Of a stretch of 64,000 nt of DNA, positions 11,293 through 22,965 are shown piece after piece. Positions within the stretch are counted from its first letter, which is position 1. Each line of letters starts with the position of its first letter. A program made the position numbers and the translations under genes. Source of the stretch: Setoptus koraiensis (lineage: Eukaryota; Arthropoda); NCBI GenBank assembly GCA_048013815.1, contig CM106586.1:5642001-5706000 (forward strand). The letters run 5' to 3'. The notes beneath the pieces were generated by a model, which saw only the letters and a program-made list of their open reading frames with translations, was not told where the DNA came from and ran no database searches.

Positions 11293-14235
11293 ATGTTGTC
11301 CGAAACGTCAACCAGTCGACTAGTCAATATATTTTTAATACTGGGCCCAGTGCCGCACGAGGACAAGGTGAAGGTGATCAAAAAATATATCAACACTGAT
11401 GAAATTATCGACGAGACACTCATGTCTCTATTATGTCTGCCTAGCATAGATTGGCAAGACACACCATTAGAGCCAAAATTTCATACGTTCCTAGTGACGC
11501 GCGAGGACGGTCAGCGTTTGTACGGATCGGGCCTAACTGTTTACGATCAGCCAAATCATATTATCAACAATAATGCTAGTAATAGTAATAATCAAAATGG
11601 AAATAGAAAAAAATTTGCTACATATTGTTATTGTATCATCACAAATACACCTTTTATCAACGCCACAAGGGCTCTATTAAATATTATCTGGGAAAAAAAG
11701 TGTGACGATAACCTAGTGAGATGCGTAATGCATATTAGATTACCACCAAGGAGAAGATGCTTGAGACTAGTCTTGCCACCCAAGGCCCCTTCAACAACTA
11801 ACAATCAACTAACCACAACATCAACAAATCAAATAAATCAACAACAAACCGGTCAACAATTTAGTAGCAACAAAAACAAACTATCTACTTTAAGATCAAA
11901 GTTTCATCATGATGATATCTACTTATATAGAGGCCTCACAGATCTGCCCCTTTTCGACTATCCACTTAGAGAGGTATTTAAATTTTTGAATATCGACGAT
12001 TTTCTAGTGGCATTCGCCTGTGTATTGATGGAACAAAGAACTCTAATCATTAGTCGAGACAATTATCGTTTGATGATGGTAGGCGAATCACTAACTAACT
12101 TGTTATTACCCCTTAGATGGTGTCACGTTTATGTTCCTATTTTACCACCAATTTACGGTGCCAACTACTTAGATGCCCCAACGCCATATATTATGGGAAT
12201 CAATACCAATCTAACAAAACTTCCTACTCATCTCAATTATGTACAATGTATAATCTATTGCGATGAAAGTTTAGTTGTATGCAATGCCGACTCGCTCGTA
12301 CTCCCACCATTCTTCGATGAATTGAAAGAAGAGTTATTGAATGTCTTTAAAAAGTATGATAATTCTATAGAAAACCCAAAGCTGCCGGTAGTCAATGCAA
12401 GCCGTCGTCACTCTTCATCATCCGTAATTAACGGTGACATTAATGTTAACGGAATTGCGACAGCCCCAGAACTAAAATCATTTACATATTTGGACGACCT
12501 AAAATTCAATCAAACTGTACGTGTAGTATTTATGAAGACAATCAGAAGAAACATTTTGACTAATTATGAAAGATTTATTGTAGACGCTTCAGACAGTCAA
12601 GTAGATATACGAAGATTTGATGTTGTATCTTACCTTTGTGATCAGCCAGAGTTCATGCGTTCCTTTTTGAGCACCTTTCTCGAAACCCAGATGTTTGTCT
12701 CCTTCATTGATGAGAGCGCCAAGAGAATACAACAATACAAATACTCAAGTCAATCTTCTTTGCGTATCTATGACATAGACCCGGAGGATTTCTCACTACA
12801 ATTTAACGACCAACAGTTAAATCAGGCTTTTGGTAGTGCGGTTCGCGTCCATCTCATGGACCTTAAGGATGATGAAGAACACAACCTAGAAGTTAAAATG
12901 ATGCCAGCCTCGCCAATGAAAATGCGTCGAAGAAATCCAGCCATCCACGCATCTCTTGGTAATCATAAGTCTCTTGATATTAATATAGCTGTCAGCATGC
13001 CAAATCATTTGATTCCAAGCCCTCCAGTATCCATGTCGCCGACATCAGCTATGATTAGGCAGACGCAGCAATTAACGCCGACGTCGCAAAGTCAAGCAAA
13101 TCAGCAAGTGAAACTAGTCGAGCTTCTATTAAAAGAGGTGAAAAACAAGACAAAAAGGATTATCATCGAAAAAATGGGCCTTGATGATGACGGTTTTGAT
13201 AATCCCGCAACAAACAAGTCCAATCTTGCGTGTCGTGATCTAAAAGGAGAGAATGCTTTGATAGGATCTTTGTGTGATTTGATTGAGAGGATATGGTCGC
13301 ATGGTGCATTTGGGGAATTGTTGGATGACTCCAGGTGCTCTCTGTGGACGCATCTTATAGCTTATGCCCGACTTAAATATCTTGACACAAAACCAGCGTA
13401 CGATTTTACTGATGGCAGCAATTTAGATATATTATCAACTACAAATTCCGATATGAGTGAATTGGACTCTTTGGTTCGAAATTCTTTCTTGAATGGTATT
13501 GAAACTTTCAAGAGCCGCACTGTTGAAACCTTGAAGCCTCTTCCGAATATACTCTTATATGACCTTAGGACGATACAATCACTTGGCGACGTGAAGACTG
13601 AGGTTGGCAAAGGTCGTGCTTTCATAAGGCTTGCATTGGAAAGGAAGTTACTGAGCAAACATTTGAAGACTTTGCTTTCGGACCAAACATTACTGAGCTC
13701 ATTATATAAAAGATATTCTTTCTTGAGATGCGAAGAAGAAAGAGAACAGTTCCTGACGCATTTGCTTACTCTGAACGCAGTGGATTTGCCCTGTTTCTCA
13801 AACACTTTCACCACCAGTACACTTCAATATACTCTTTATGTATTTGGATCATCTACAAATTTTAGTGCTTGGTTTAGATGCGTCGGAACCGCGTCCACTT
13901 CAATAGAGATAGCAATAAACTCACAAAGCGTCTGTGTGTTCCGGAATCAGAATTTCGGTGATCTTAAATCATTAACTATAGGTGTTAACAGCAGCAAAGT
14001 TTATATTGACTTCTGTTGTTTGAGGAACGATGCAACTGGTCACTTATACAAATTCATGTGCAATAAGTGGATAGGTAAAAATATTGTTCCCTCGACAACC
14101 CAACTAACATTTTCTGCCGAAAAAACAACACTACAATCAGTCAATGAGGCCATTGTCAAATTGCAGCGATCTCGATCAGCATCTACAGGGAAAAGCTGGC
14201 TACGATACCCAGCTAAATTGTTTGTTCAAAAGTGA
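11293..14235 (+). CDS. DENND5: DENND5 (Rab6IP1-type) DENN/RUN/PLAT protein, C-terminally short
   Basis: A single 980-codon exon. The start ATG has a strong GCCGCC context. Order: uDENN (about 1-180, with an Asn/Gln-rich insert near 90-110), DENN core (about 200-340: DLPLFDYPLREVFKFLN and LLLPLRWCHVYVPILPP), dDENN (about 400-500), RUN1 (about 605-800: LIERIWSHGAFGELL and RAFIRLALERKLLSKHLKTLL), then PLAT (about 840-925: NDATGHLYKFMCNKWIGKN). DENND5A/B proteins are Rab exchange factors and Rab6 effectors at the Golgi. Vertebrate members run to about 1290 aa with a second RUN domain; here the protein stops just after PLAT, where that domain should begin. The next 600 bp are AT-rich repeats up to tra2. 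Part of this exon (11430-12120) is copied at 1626-2316. Confidence 0.93.
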   Translation: MLSETSTSRLVNIFLILGPVPHEDKVKVIKKYINTDEIIDETLMSLLCLPSIDWQDTPLEPKFHTFLVTREDGQRLYGSGLTVYDQPNHIINNNASNSNNQNGNRKKFATYCYCIITNTPFINATRALLNIIWEKKCDDNLVRCVMHIRLPPRRRCLRLVLPPKAPSTTNNQLTTTSTNQINQQQTGQQFSSNKNKLSTLRSKFHHDDIYLYRGLTDLPLFDYPLREVFKFLNIDDFLVAFACVLMEQRTLIISRDNYRLMMVGESLTNLLLPLRWCHVYVPILPPIYGANYLDAPTPYIMGINTNLTKLPTHLNYVQCIIYCDESLVVCNADSLVLPPFFDELKEELLNVFKKYDNSIENPKLPVVNASRRHSSSSVINGDINVNGIATAPELKSFTYLDDLKFNQTVRVVFMKTIRRNILTNYERFIVDASDSQVDIRRFDVVSYLCDQPEFMRSFLSTFLETQMFVSFIDESAKRIQQYKYSSQSSLRIYDIDPEDFSLQFNDQQLNQAFGSAVRVHLMDLKDDEEHNLEVKMMPASPMKMRRRNPAIHASLGNHKSLDINIAVSMPNHLIPSPPVSMSPTSAMIRQTQQLTPTSQSQANQQVKLVELLLKEVKNKTKRIIIEKMGLDDDGFDNPATNKSNLACRDLKGENALIGSLCDLIERIWSHGAFGELLDDSRCSLWTHLIAYARLKYLDTKPAYDFTDGSNLDILSTTNSDMSELDSLVRNSFLNGIETFKSRTVETLKPLPNILLYDLRTIQSLGDVKTEVGKGRAFIRLALERKLLSKHLKTLLSDQTLLSSLYKRYSFLRCEEEREQFLTHLLTLNAVDLPCFSNTFTTSTLQYTLYVFGSSTNFSAWFRCVGTASTSIEIAINSQSVCVFRNQNFGDLKSLTIGVNSSKVYIDFCCLRNDATGHLYKFMCNKWIGKNIVPSTTQLTFSAEKTTLQSVNEAIVKLQRSRSASTGKSWLRYPAKLFVQK

Positions 14236-14834
14236 TATCACATTGTCTCCCATATTAGTGAAGAATATTAAACATTCGATTTAATCTTGATAAGATGTCT
14301 TCATAGAAATAATTTTTTTCTCTGAAACTTCTTTATGTTGTCGTTGATTTGTTTCAGCCATGGACTTCGATTTATATATGTATTTGTATGTATTTTTTTG
14401 TGTACGTACATATATATATAAATATACGTTTATAAGTATAGATACATATATATATGAATATATATGTATGGATAAATGTAGACGTATATAGATATATGTA
14501 TATAAGAACAAATATTCTATAAATTCAGGATTCAATATTTTAATATCTTACATATGTAGATCTTGAATGGCGTCTGGCTTGTTAAATTTAGTCAACTTCA
14601 GTGAATTAGCGAGAGAGAGAGAATTTAACAAAAGAAATCTTGTTTATCATTTTGACACTGTATGCGCATCTTTATATTGTGTTCGTATGAATGAAGTCTA
14701 AATTCTCTGCTGAATTGTTGTTGCTTTTGTTTTGAAGTAATTGGCATAGATCCTGATAAGATTTCTTAAATGATTGTTCAAATAGTCTATGTATATATAG
14801 TTATAGCTGCCTGTTGTTTGCTATATCTCTTTCT
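14236..14834. other. AT-rich spacer between convergent genes
   Basis: TATATG-type low-complexity DNA between the DENND5 stop and the tra2 stop. It probably holds both 3' UTRs. No second RUN domain is encoded here in any frame I can see. Confidence 0.6.
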
Positions 14835-15731
14835 TTAATAATAATATTTGCGAGGTGAGAATGATCTAGATCTAGACATTCTCCTCCGATCATAGCTTGC
14901 CTGTGGTAATGCAGAAGGGTGCGGTGGATATCTGCTTCTCGAAGATTGATTGTGCACATAACTATTTCGATGATTATAGGTAGTGTAATTATTACTGCGA
15001 CTATTGTTAAAAGTGTTTCTACCATGTGATTTACCCATATAAATACCTGGTGTCGGAGTATGAGCACGTTGAGTTAATGAAAAATCAACACGTATCTTTC
15101 TACCGTCTATTTCAATACCGTTGCATCTTTCTTTAGCTAAAGCAGCGTCAGAAACATTCTGAAAATAAACGAATGCAAAGCCTCTAGAGCGGCCAGATTG
15201 TGCATCATACACAATTTGAACATCATCTATGGGACCATAACGAATAAACACATCATGTAAATCAGGCTCTTTAGTGTAAATAGATAAACCAAATATGCCA
15301 ACGCATCGGCCAGCTGGTGGATTTTCTCTATCACCATCTAATGGTCGTCTTCGTGAAGACATGGGAGATCTAGATCGACTACGACGACTGCCAGCGGTGT
15401 CTGGTCCAGCACCTAAGTGAGCCCCATGAGCACCAGCTCCTGGCCTACCATAAGCATCAACAGCGCGATAATCTGTGTAGCGTCCATCCCTGTCTCTATA
15501 GCCACTGGCGCTTCTATAGGAATCATAGTCTTCGTATCTCCTACCTCCTGGTCCGGCGCTACCTCCGCCTAATCTGGAACCTCTTGTGGAGTCTCCTCCT
15601 GGGCCCACTCCTGGGCCTAATGGTGAACGAGGAGATCTATGGTGGCGCAAATCTGACCTTCTAGAGCGGCTACCTGAGCGCGACCTGGACCTCGATCGCG
15701 ACAACAATTGTTGAGGTGATTCAGGATCCAT
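14835..15731 (-). CDS. tra2: Transformer-2 splicing regulator
   Basis: A 298-aa single-exon ORF. The N-terminal arm has RS dipeptides ([16 protein letters not shown] at about 11-26) and a Gly-rich middle. A single RRM lies at about 144-222 with RNP2 CVGIFGLS and RNP1 RGFAFVYF. The Tra2 hallmark linker follows, [10 protein letters not shown], and a short RS C-terminus ([16 protein letters not shown]). Tra2 binds GAA-rich exonic enhancers and promotes exon inclusion in the nucleus; in insects it acts with Tra on doublesex. Tra2 genes usually contain several introns, and their alternative splicing autoregulates expression. None is seen here, so regulation must differ or lie in untranslated exons. 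The gene converges on DENND5. Confidence 0.95.
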   Translation of the reverse strand: MDPESPQQLLSRSRSRSRSGSRSRRSDLRHHRSPRSPLGPGVGPGGDSTRGSRLGGGSAGPGGRRYEDYDSYRSASGYRDRDGRYTDYRAVDAYGRPGAGAHGAHLGAGPDTAGSRRSRSRSPMSSRRRPLDGDRENPPAGRCVGIFGLSIYTKEPDLHDVFIRYGPIDDVQIVYDAQSGRSRGFAFVYFQNVSDAALAKERCNGIEIDGRKIRVDFSLTQRAHTPTPGIYMGKSHGRNTFNNSRSNNYTTYNHRNSYVHNQSSRSRYPPHPSALPQASYDRRRMSRSRSFSPRKYYY

Positions 15732-18171
15732 TGTGTATAGGTGTGTACGTGTATGTGTGTTGGTGTGTGTGTATGTGTGTGTGTGTGTGTGTTATCTCTC
15801 TCGCTATGATTTTATATCAATATTGATAAATCTCTTGAATGTTTGTGCAATTCTTCCCAATGTATCTAAGTATGTAATGTAGTAATAATAAAATTATAGA
15901 GGTATATATATGCTTGTAGGTGTGTATGAGAATAAATATATATTAATATAGATATATCTAATTAGCTAGATATATATAAATATATATACGTATATAAAGA
16001 AAGGTATGTATGTGTAATATAGTAGTGGTATTAATAATTTAACAGAATAATAATAAGTCTTGTGGATATATATTGATGATAATAATATAATGTTTATACA
16101 ACTGTATATCAATATGTATATTTGTGAGCATCATTTTGAATAAAACTTTGCGGGATAACTACACTATTACAAACGGTGCTTGGTAAACGGCACAAATAGG
16201 CACACAGACGCACGCACGACTGCCCGCACGCACAAACACACACACTGACATGTACGGAGTGGGGGCACAGAGTGGTCATTTCGTGCACAGTTTTCACAGA
16301 TCAACCATGAGATAAGGCTTATAAAACCACCATTTGCTGTTCTGTGCACATGCTGTTGAACGCGAGCCGGAAACGAGAAAGGGCGTGTCTATGAGCAAAA
16401 GTGAATTAGGCGCCATGTTCAAAAAAAAATAACCGCGCCTAAACCTTGCACGCGCGTCTTGACAATTGTTACGTGGCATACACATTACATTTACATTATT
16501 ACGCAATTAACGAAACGCAAACGAAAAACCATCATGTGTCACAGGGAAAAACTGTCCAATTGTTAGATGAGTTGAGTCAACAATGCATGCATGCAAATGC
16601 GATAGGTCAATACACGAGCAACTCACAAACGTAAGCTCAACGACAATCAATGTAAACAGGTCATGCGTTTGCTTGTCGTCGCCGATCGAGTTGAATCAAA
16701 TTATTATGTATTGCATATTTAACTACGAGATACAAGCAAACAAACAGGACGGCAAATGCTAACGCAGAAGAATGTTCGGCATCGACTAGACGAGCCGACT
16801 AGGCAGCGAAAGTAAACTAGTTGCTCCGGTGCCACGGACTTGTGTCACAGGGAAATAAATCGCCAATTTTTTTTTTGAATTTGTTTTTACGATTGTATGC
16901 TAAAACAAAACTATGGCACGATATCGCGGCGAGCTTAACGCAAACAATTTGGCATGTGCATGTTATGTCACACAAAAGGAGAGTCTCGATTGTCTAGCGA
17001 TGTTTGGCATAGCAACAGCAAACAGTTGCATGTCGTGAGAAAATTATACCCTTGCACGCAACGGGAGATAACACAAAAGTGTCAAAAGTTCAACTCAACA
17101 CTCGACTGGCAACAATATTGTTGTGAAGTTTGAATTTAAGTTTGAATCAACTCGAAAACTTGATAACTGCTCACAGGAAACGGAGCGACTGCTCGAGTTG
17201 TGAGTAGCATGAAAGTCGCATGAGGCCAGCCCCGGTATGGCGCTGGCTGGATGGGGTCCCCGGCTGGCATGGCAGATGTTGTGCATAATTGTCTCTGGCA
17301 ATGTCAGTGCACTATATCTCTTCAATATGCCAGCCATGCTGTTGTGAGATATTGTCGAAGCGACACTGCGCCACATTAAACAAATAAATGTAGATTGTGT
17401 GTCGTCACTGACAATGAATGGGCCTCTGAACTTGCTCATCATAACGGTTCACATGGCGCAATGCGCCAATGTCAATATGGCTGTCGTGTCCATACTACTT
17501 ACGTAAACCTGTGTGACCAATGTAATCAGCTTAATCACACTTGTAACACCCGATAGGCATGATACATTACTGGGATACATTACGAGCAACTTGGGCTCGT
17601 ATTGTGCCCCGAAAGCTTTTAAGACGCTTTAGTCGGCGTGTCGATCATCTATTATTTGTGGCTTGTTGCAGATGTCATAAGATATGTGCTCTCATTGTCA
17701 GTCAGGCGAGTTGTGTCGTGCCAGCAAGACAATTAAATTGTGTACCCACAATGTGACTCAAACTACGTACCGTATTGCGAGTTGCGTTGCATTGGTGGCT
17801 ATATTGATTGCGTAATACAAACAATTGCGCCAACAACCTGTCTGGCCATTGTAAGCCAACTGGCGAGCTGGCTAGACAGGTTGCTGGTTAGATTTGGATT
17901 GGTGCAACAACAATGGTTGTAGTCGATGGTTGCCGTCGATGGCTGCGGTTGTGCCACGTGTAGTTGTGTTATATGTTATTATTGTTTTTGATACAATAAC
18001 TTATTCCCATTCCCATTCTCGGTCTCAGTCTCATTTTCAATTGAGAGCGCGACAATTGTATTAAATTACTGGCTGGCTCTCGTACGCGCGCCAATTGATC
18101 GCAGCAGCTCATCAAATTAACAATAGCCAGATCTAACATTATTGCTGAGCCTGCATTATGTATAATATTTA

Positions 18172-18217
18172 TGGTCGTCATACCTATTGCATGACGATTG
18201 CATAGGTATGACGACCA
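18172..18217. repeat. Perfect inverted repeat, 16-bp arms, 14-nt spacer
   Basis: Arm 18172-18187 is the exact reverse complement of 18202-18217. It lies in gene-poor DNA. Confidence 0.85.
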
Positions 18218-19677
18218 CATTGGTCCGACATTGGCGAGCGACAGCAATAACGACGACAATCTACTTAGTGCTCAACGGGTCATGGGGTCTTGGCTGAGCG
18301 GCCCCGTCAGCGCGGCCCACGCAGCATCATAATGGATCTATCTCCTCTATCTATGTAGAGAAGATAGATAGAGGAAATGGTTCAATAGGTTGAGACAGGA
18401 GATTATGCCATTATTGGCATGGTCATCATTATCAGCATTGACGTAATGCGATCAGCGGGCCACACGAATTCGTCTGGGATTTGGGGCGAGGGGAAGCACG
18501 AGGTCGCACTACCAGAGCACTAAAGCAGCACAACACTAACCAGTCAGTTGGCTTACTTACTTGTAAAATAGGATGGGATATCGCTTGACGCACTCACAAT
18601 CGCACAATCGACATACTCACAGCGCGAGGTCAGTCTGGCGGCCGCAGTCGGGTATTTGTGGCATATGGCAACCACATAAACAAATTATCAATTGACGGCA
18701 CGGCCAACAACAGCGCCTAATACGACAACAGCGACCACTGTACACGGCACAACTAGATAGGAAGACAATTATGTAATAATGTGATAATAATCTAAATCCA
18801 TTTGACCACTGTTAACGGGGCGCACGTGTTACGCACGTCACACTCTGCTTGTCAGCTATACGTGGCTTCGGATGGCCATAGATAGATAAATAGATAGTGT
18901 GTTGCATTATGATGCGTTGCGACGATTAAATCCAATTGACCCGTTCGCCCATATAGGCCCGTTGGCTCATTGGTCACTAACAATTGTCAAGTTACATACA
19001 GTGTCTAACGTAAAATTTGTCTTGTTATTCATTGTCGTGCGGCCAGGCCGACCGACAGAGGGCGCCTGCAGGATACTTGAATTGCATTTGAATTTGTATG
19101 CGAGCCGCTCGCATGCAAACACTTTGTTTGAAATACAAGTGTGTGGGCGGCGTCAAATCTCCGGGCAGCGATATTCAGTTAGCCGGTGCACACTTGAGAC
19201 TGGACAGTTCATCGCTCACCTGAGAGTGACGCAACTCTCACAAGTCTCTTGTCAGGTGAGTTCGGTTGTTGTTTTGTTGGCGCGTTGTGCTTGTTGTTGC
19301 GGACTAATCGGCTGATCATTGGAAGATCGCCGGATGGTCGCCGGATGGTGGTTGTGTCATGTGGAAATTGTATCAAGATCAGAGCGTGTGTTGGTGGCTT
19401 GATTTTGCGCACTGAGCTCTGTTTAAATTGTTGTTGTTGCCCCTCGCAACAACGCCGCTGGAAGGGGTAACAGCAACAATGAGCAGTTGTTGCTGTCGTC
19501 GCTGTTGTTGCTGCTGCTGGCAAGATTTGGCCGGCGTTGCCCGGCAGCGACCGGACTGCACTGCGATGGTATTATTAATAGCACGGTATTATGATCGTGT
19601 ATAGGGCATAGCGGCTGGCTGGCAAGCTATGAGTGGAGGAGGAGAAACGGGGAGAGGTGGCGAGACGGGCAGAGGGG

Positions 19678-19740
19678 AGATGGGGAGACGCGGAGACGCG
19701 GAGACGCGAAGATGAGGAGACGCGGAGATGAGGAGACGGA
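19678..19740. repeat. GGAGACGCG-type purine-rich tandem repeat
   Basis: Alternating GGAGACGCG and GATGAGGAGA units, degenerate. The antisense Ser/Pro-rich ORF across it is a repeat artefact. Confidence 0.7.
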
Positions 19741-20639
19741 GACTTGCATAGAGCTGGCCAGACAGCGAGCTAGACAGCGAGTCGGACTGAGAGTCAGACC
19801 GAGACCGAGGGATAGACGCAAGATGTAGGCAGAGAAAACTTTACGCACGCTCATTAGTTGCGTATGATACAAACAACAATAGCATCATAGCACAAAATAA
19901 CTCGATTATGACCACTCCACACCACAACAACAGTTGACCAGTGAAGCGAACTGACGAGGGACAAACAAACAAATAGCAAGCGAGCAAGCAAACAAGTGTG
20001 TGAGTGAGCGGCCAGTATATTTATTGGGCGATTGGTGCACCTATTGGCTCATTTCGTTATATCAGTCGGCCAAGCAACTAAGGCTCGTATTGGCAACTCA
20101 AATTTCAACTGAACACAAACAAATTCAAACTTACCTAAACTCATACCTAAAAAGTAGCAAACAATAAATCAAAAATCATCAATTACAGTCAGTAATCAGT
20201 AGTCGGCCAGCGATCACAATCATCTATCGTACCCACAACACTATACATAACCAGTGACATAATCGCATCACAGGTGAGTACCCGCTTCGTTTCACTTCCG
20301 GATGCTGGCCGCTAGCCACAAGTTTAAGTTGCATCAGTGCCATTTCTAAGCCTGTTATAGATAACAGATTAATGTGCAATCTATCGTAGATCGGTGAGTG
20401 CGCCATCTATAAGGGCTCATCAAATACGCATTGTTTGTCTACTTAATATAATATATCCGATCCGTGATATCGCCAGTAAATAGGATATATATAGACAAGA
20501 GAGGCATTTCTGGCCAGATCAAATATAGCTGGGGCCCACACTGGCGCAGCGTCATGCTTGAGTTGAGCATGACGCTCCGATCACATCGAGTGTGCGGGAC
20601 CCCTTGCCGCGTGCCAGTAGTGTCACACTAGTTTCAACA

Positions 20640-20682
20640 CCAATCAACATGTTGGCTATACGTGCTAATACGGCCCACTCCA
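20640..20682 (+). repeat. About 40-bp dispersed repeat flanking the DEG/ENaC pseudogene (left)
   Basis: CCAATCAACATGTTGG plus flanking bases recurs at 22608-22650, on the other side of the DEG/ENaC pseudogene, in the same orientation. Similarity outside the 16-bp core is partial. Confidence 0.55.
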
Positions 20683-20769
20683 CACAACCACTGCCAACGT
20701 TACCACTGATAAAAACTAGAAACGCACTCAGTTTTTTCCAATTTTCAATCATATTTCGATCAGAAAACA

Positions 20770-22310
20770 GTGTGAAACAACAGTGCACAATCACTAGTAA
20801 TTGTCCACCTGACAGCCCAAAGTTTTTCGCGTTATATAACGGTAAACGGTTATGGCCGATATACTTATCAAACTGGATATTATGCCGCCCAAATGACTCA
20901 CTGACGTACATAATGGTTGCGTTAGCATTGATCAGTATGGAAATTAGCCATTGGCGCAAAGATACCAGTGGCTTACCTGTTCGGCTTGGGTGACCCATAG
21001 TGTTTTCACCTTGATGTTGTATTTGTAAGATCTTGTTTGTGTTGCCATCGTTTTTCGGAATCGTATTTCATATATAAGAGTGCAAATTTTGGCTAGATTT
21101 GGCCGATTTTGGTTTGTGGCATTTGTTTGTTGTTGCAAAAAGAAATTCATCACTTGATGATACTTACACGCAAGAGAACGGACACTTATCCCTGCACATA
21201 TCGCTGAAAATTGCCCCTGTTTGGCTTTATTCAGCCTGAAATCATAAAATTTGATTGGCGCATATCGATAATTGATTATTTTTCGGAAATAAATAACAAT
21301 AAACAAACTTGTTAGCAACTTGCTATTTGTCGCATTTTGTTGCATTTGGCACCGCTGTTGATACCCACTCGAACTGGTCTTGACGGCCTCCGCCGTGGCT
21401 CCACTGTGGAACAAAGTGAAACAGGTTGTTGATTGATATGTCCGATAAATTGGAATGGCGGCACAATTGAAATCCCGTCCAAGAACAAAATAACAGGCAA
21501 TACTGGTGATGAAATTGGAGTGATTAGACATCTTCATGACTGATGGATAAAAGAGTTGAAATTGTCGTTGTTAGATCCTGTTGATGCTGTGATGGAGGCT
21601 ATTTCGTGGGTGCATTCGTAATGAGAAATTGTGATTTGTGAAGAAGAATGTAATGGATACGAATGAACTTACTGTTATTTATCGGAGATTTATACAATAG
21701 TGTGTTCATATCGAGCGTACTATTGAGAATGTGTTTGATCTCCTGGCGATTAAAAGTATCGAAGGTTACTAATCAGTGGATTATGATTGGTGTTTCAGAT
21801 TTCAAATACACGAGCAATGGCGTAAGCGTTGGTGCCTCATAGTACATGTGACTGGGGCCATCTCCAATTACTAATTCGTGGCAGATGTCAGAGAATAGAC
21901 GACATAATTCTCTGGGGATTAGATTGATCAAGGATTAATTTGCATGCTTTTGCTGTCTGGTGCGTCATTGTGGCACTGAGATTCAGATATTTGTTAGCGT
22001 CAGTTCAGCTGAAATGGACCCACAACAAACTGCGACTTTGCGACCAACGAACCCATCAACCGAAATGCCTCGAACATCGATGATTACAGTGGCCGCAAAC
22101 AATGGAATGAAATCTTTTGGGCGAGGCGCCATTAGATTCTAATGATTAGAAGCAACAGTACAGATAATGCCATTATCATAATGGTCTGCTTTTCAGCAAT
22201 AGCCTGATGTGATGATACAGCGATCATGGCAAAAGTGTTGCCAGTGTCGCAAGCTGATCGTTGTGCGGTGCGAGATTTCGCCAATTCATTTCAAGCAGCG
22301 AGGAATTTGT
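20770..22310 (-). pseudogene. DEG/ENaC channel pseudogene, partial and rearranged copy
   Basis: This is a second copy of the DEG/ENaC-type gene at 29511-32259. Recognisable pieces on the minus strand are a TM2-like segment (about 20804-20905: GGIISSLISISAITVYRYITRK), the pre-TM2 region (about 20950-21180: YEIRFRKTM then QTRSYKYNIKVKT) and the extracellular FTLFHSGATAEAVKT exon (21240-21540). An upstream intron/exon stretch runs to about 21925. The N-terminal segment (about 22013-22310: TNPSTEMP, VAANNGMKSFG) is on the plus strand, so it is inverted relative to the rest. Exon 2 is largely deleted, and the middle extracellular exons, including the Cys-rich CNCWP block, are missing. It cannot encode a complete channel. 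Confidence 0.85.
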
Positions 22311-22607
22311 ACAAAAAATGCATTTTTGAGTTGCGCCAATCGCGAGACCGGGCCCCGAGTCTCAATGTCGCAGGGCCTGAGTCTCGTGGTCTCGTGGTGT
22401 GAGTGTCAGGGTCTCGGGGCCTGAGACTCTCAGGCTGAGAGGCTCTTCGAAGGCATTGGCAGAGAGATGGCAAAGTTGAGATTTGGAATTCTCTGTCGGT
22501 TGGTGCGGGCGCGCCAGTGGCGCTGATGCTGGTGACAATTGGGGCGACTGTGCGCCGCCTCCAGTCCAAACGGCAAACTAGACCAACAACTAGTTAGACT
22601 TGAGAGC

Positions 22608-22650
22608 GCCAATCAACATGTTGGTTATGAATGCTAATGGCCAGTGCACA
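22608..22650 (+). repeat. About 40-bp dispersed repeat flanking the DEG/ENaC pseudogene (right)
   Basis: Partner of 20640-20682. The pair brackets about 1.9 kb containing the rearranged pseudogene. Confidence 0.55.
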
Positions 22651-22879
22651 ATAGTTATAGGAGTAACGGTAATGGGCACACAAGACAAGAGAACACTAAT
22701 TAGGTAATACGTAACAAACGTAAAAAGTGTGTCTGTGTGTGTCGTGTGCGACACAAAGTTAAGTTTGTCGTCACATTTGCGCAACAACAACAACATATGC
22801 ACACACCGCGACAACAACAGCAATCAAACGTCACACGCCGGCGATTCATCTTGTGGCCCGTCATCTGCGAGCCCGCGAG

Positions 22880-22965
22880 TGACACTGTCAGACGCTGTCA
22901 GGCACTGTCAGACAATGTCAGACGCTGTTAGACGATGTTAGACGCTGTTAGGCACCGTTAGACAG
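22880..22965. repeat. Tandem repeat, about 12-bp unit (GTCAGACGCT type)
   Basis: Six to seven degenerate units alternate GTCAGACGCT-, GTCAGACAAT- and GTTAGACGAT-like forms. Confidence 0.75.

Larger units (their letters stand above)
15732..20750. other. Gene-poor region upstream of tra2
   Basis: About 5 kb of DNA with TG/TA microsatellites near the tra2 start (15755-15791, 15900-16000), short inverted repeats (18172-18217) and a GGAGACGCG-like tandem array (about 19678-19740). ORFs here are short, lack domains and overlap on both strands. I see no supportable gene. Confidence 0.5.

Noticed and set aside
13362-13814. 150-aa minus ORF
   Set aside because: Antisense shadow of the DENND5 RUN domain.
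14281-14535. Tyr/Ile-rich 84-aa ORF between DENND5 and tra2
   Set aside because: Arises from TATATG/TATACG low-complexity DNA.
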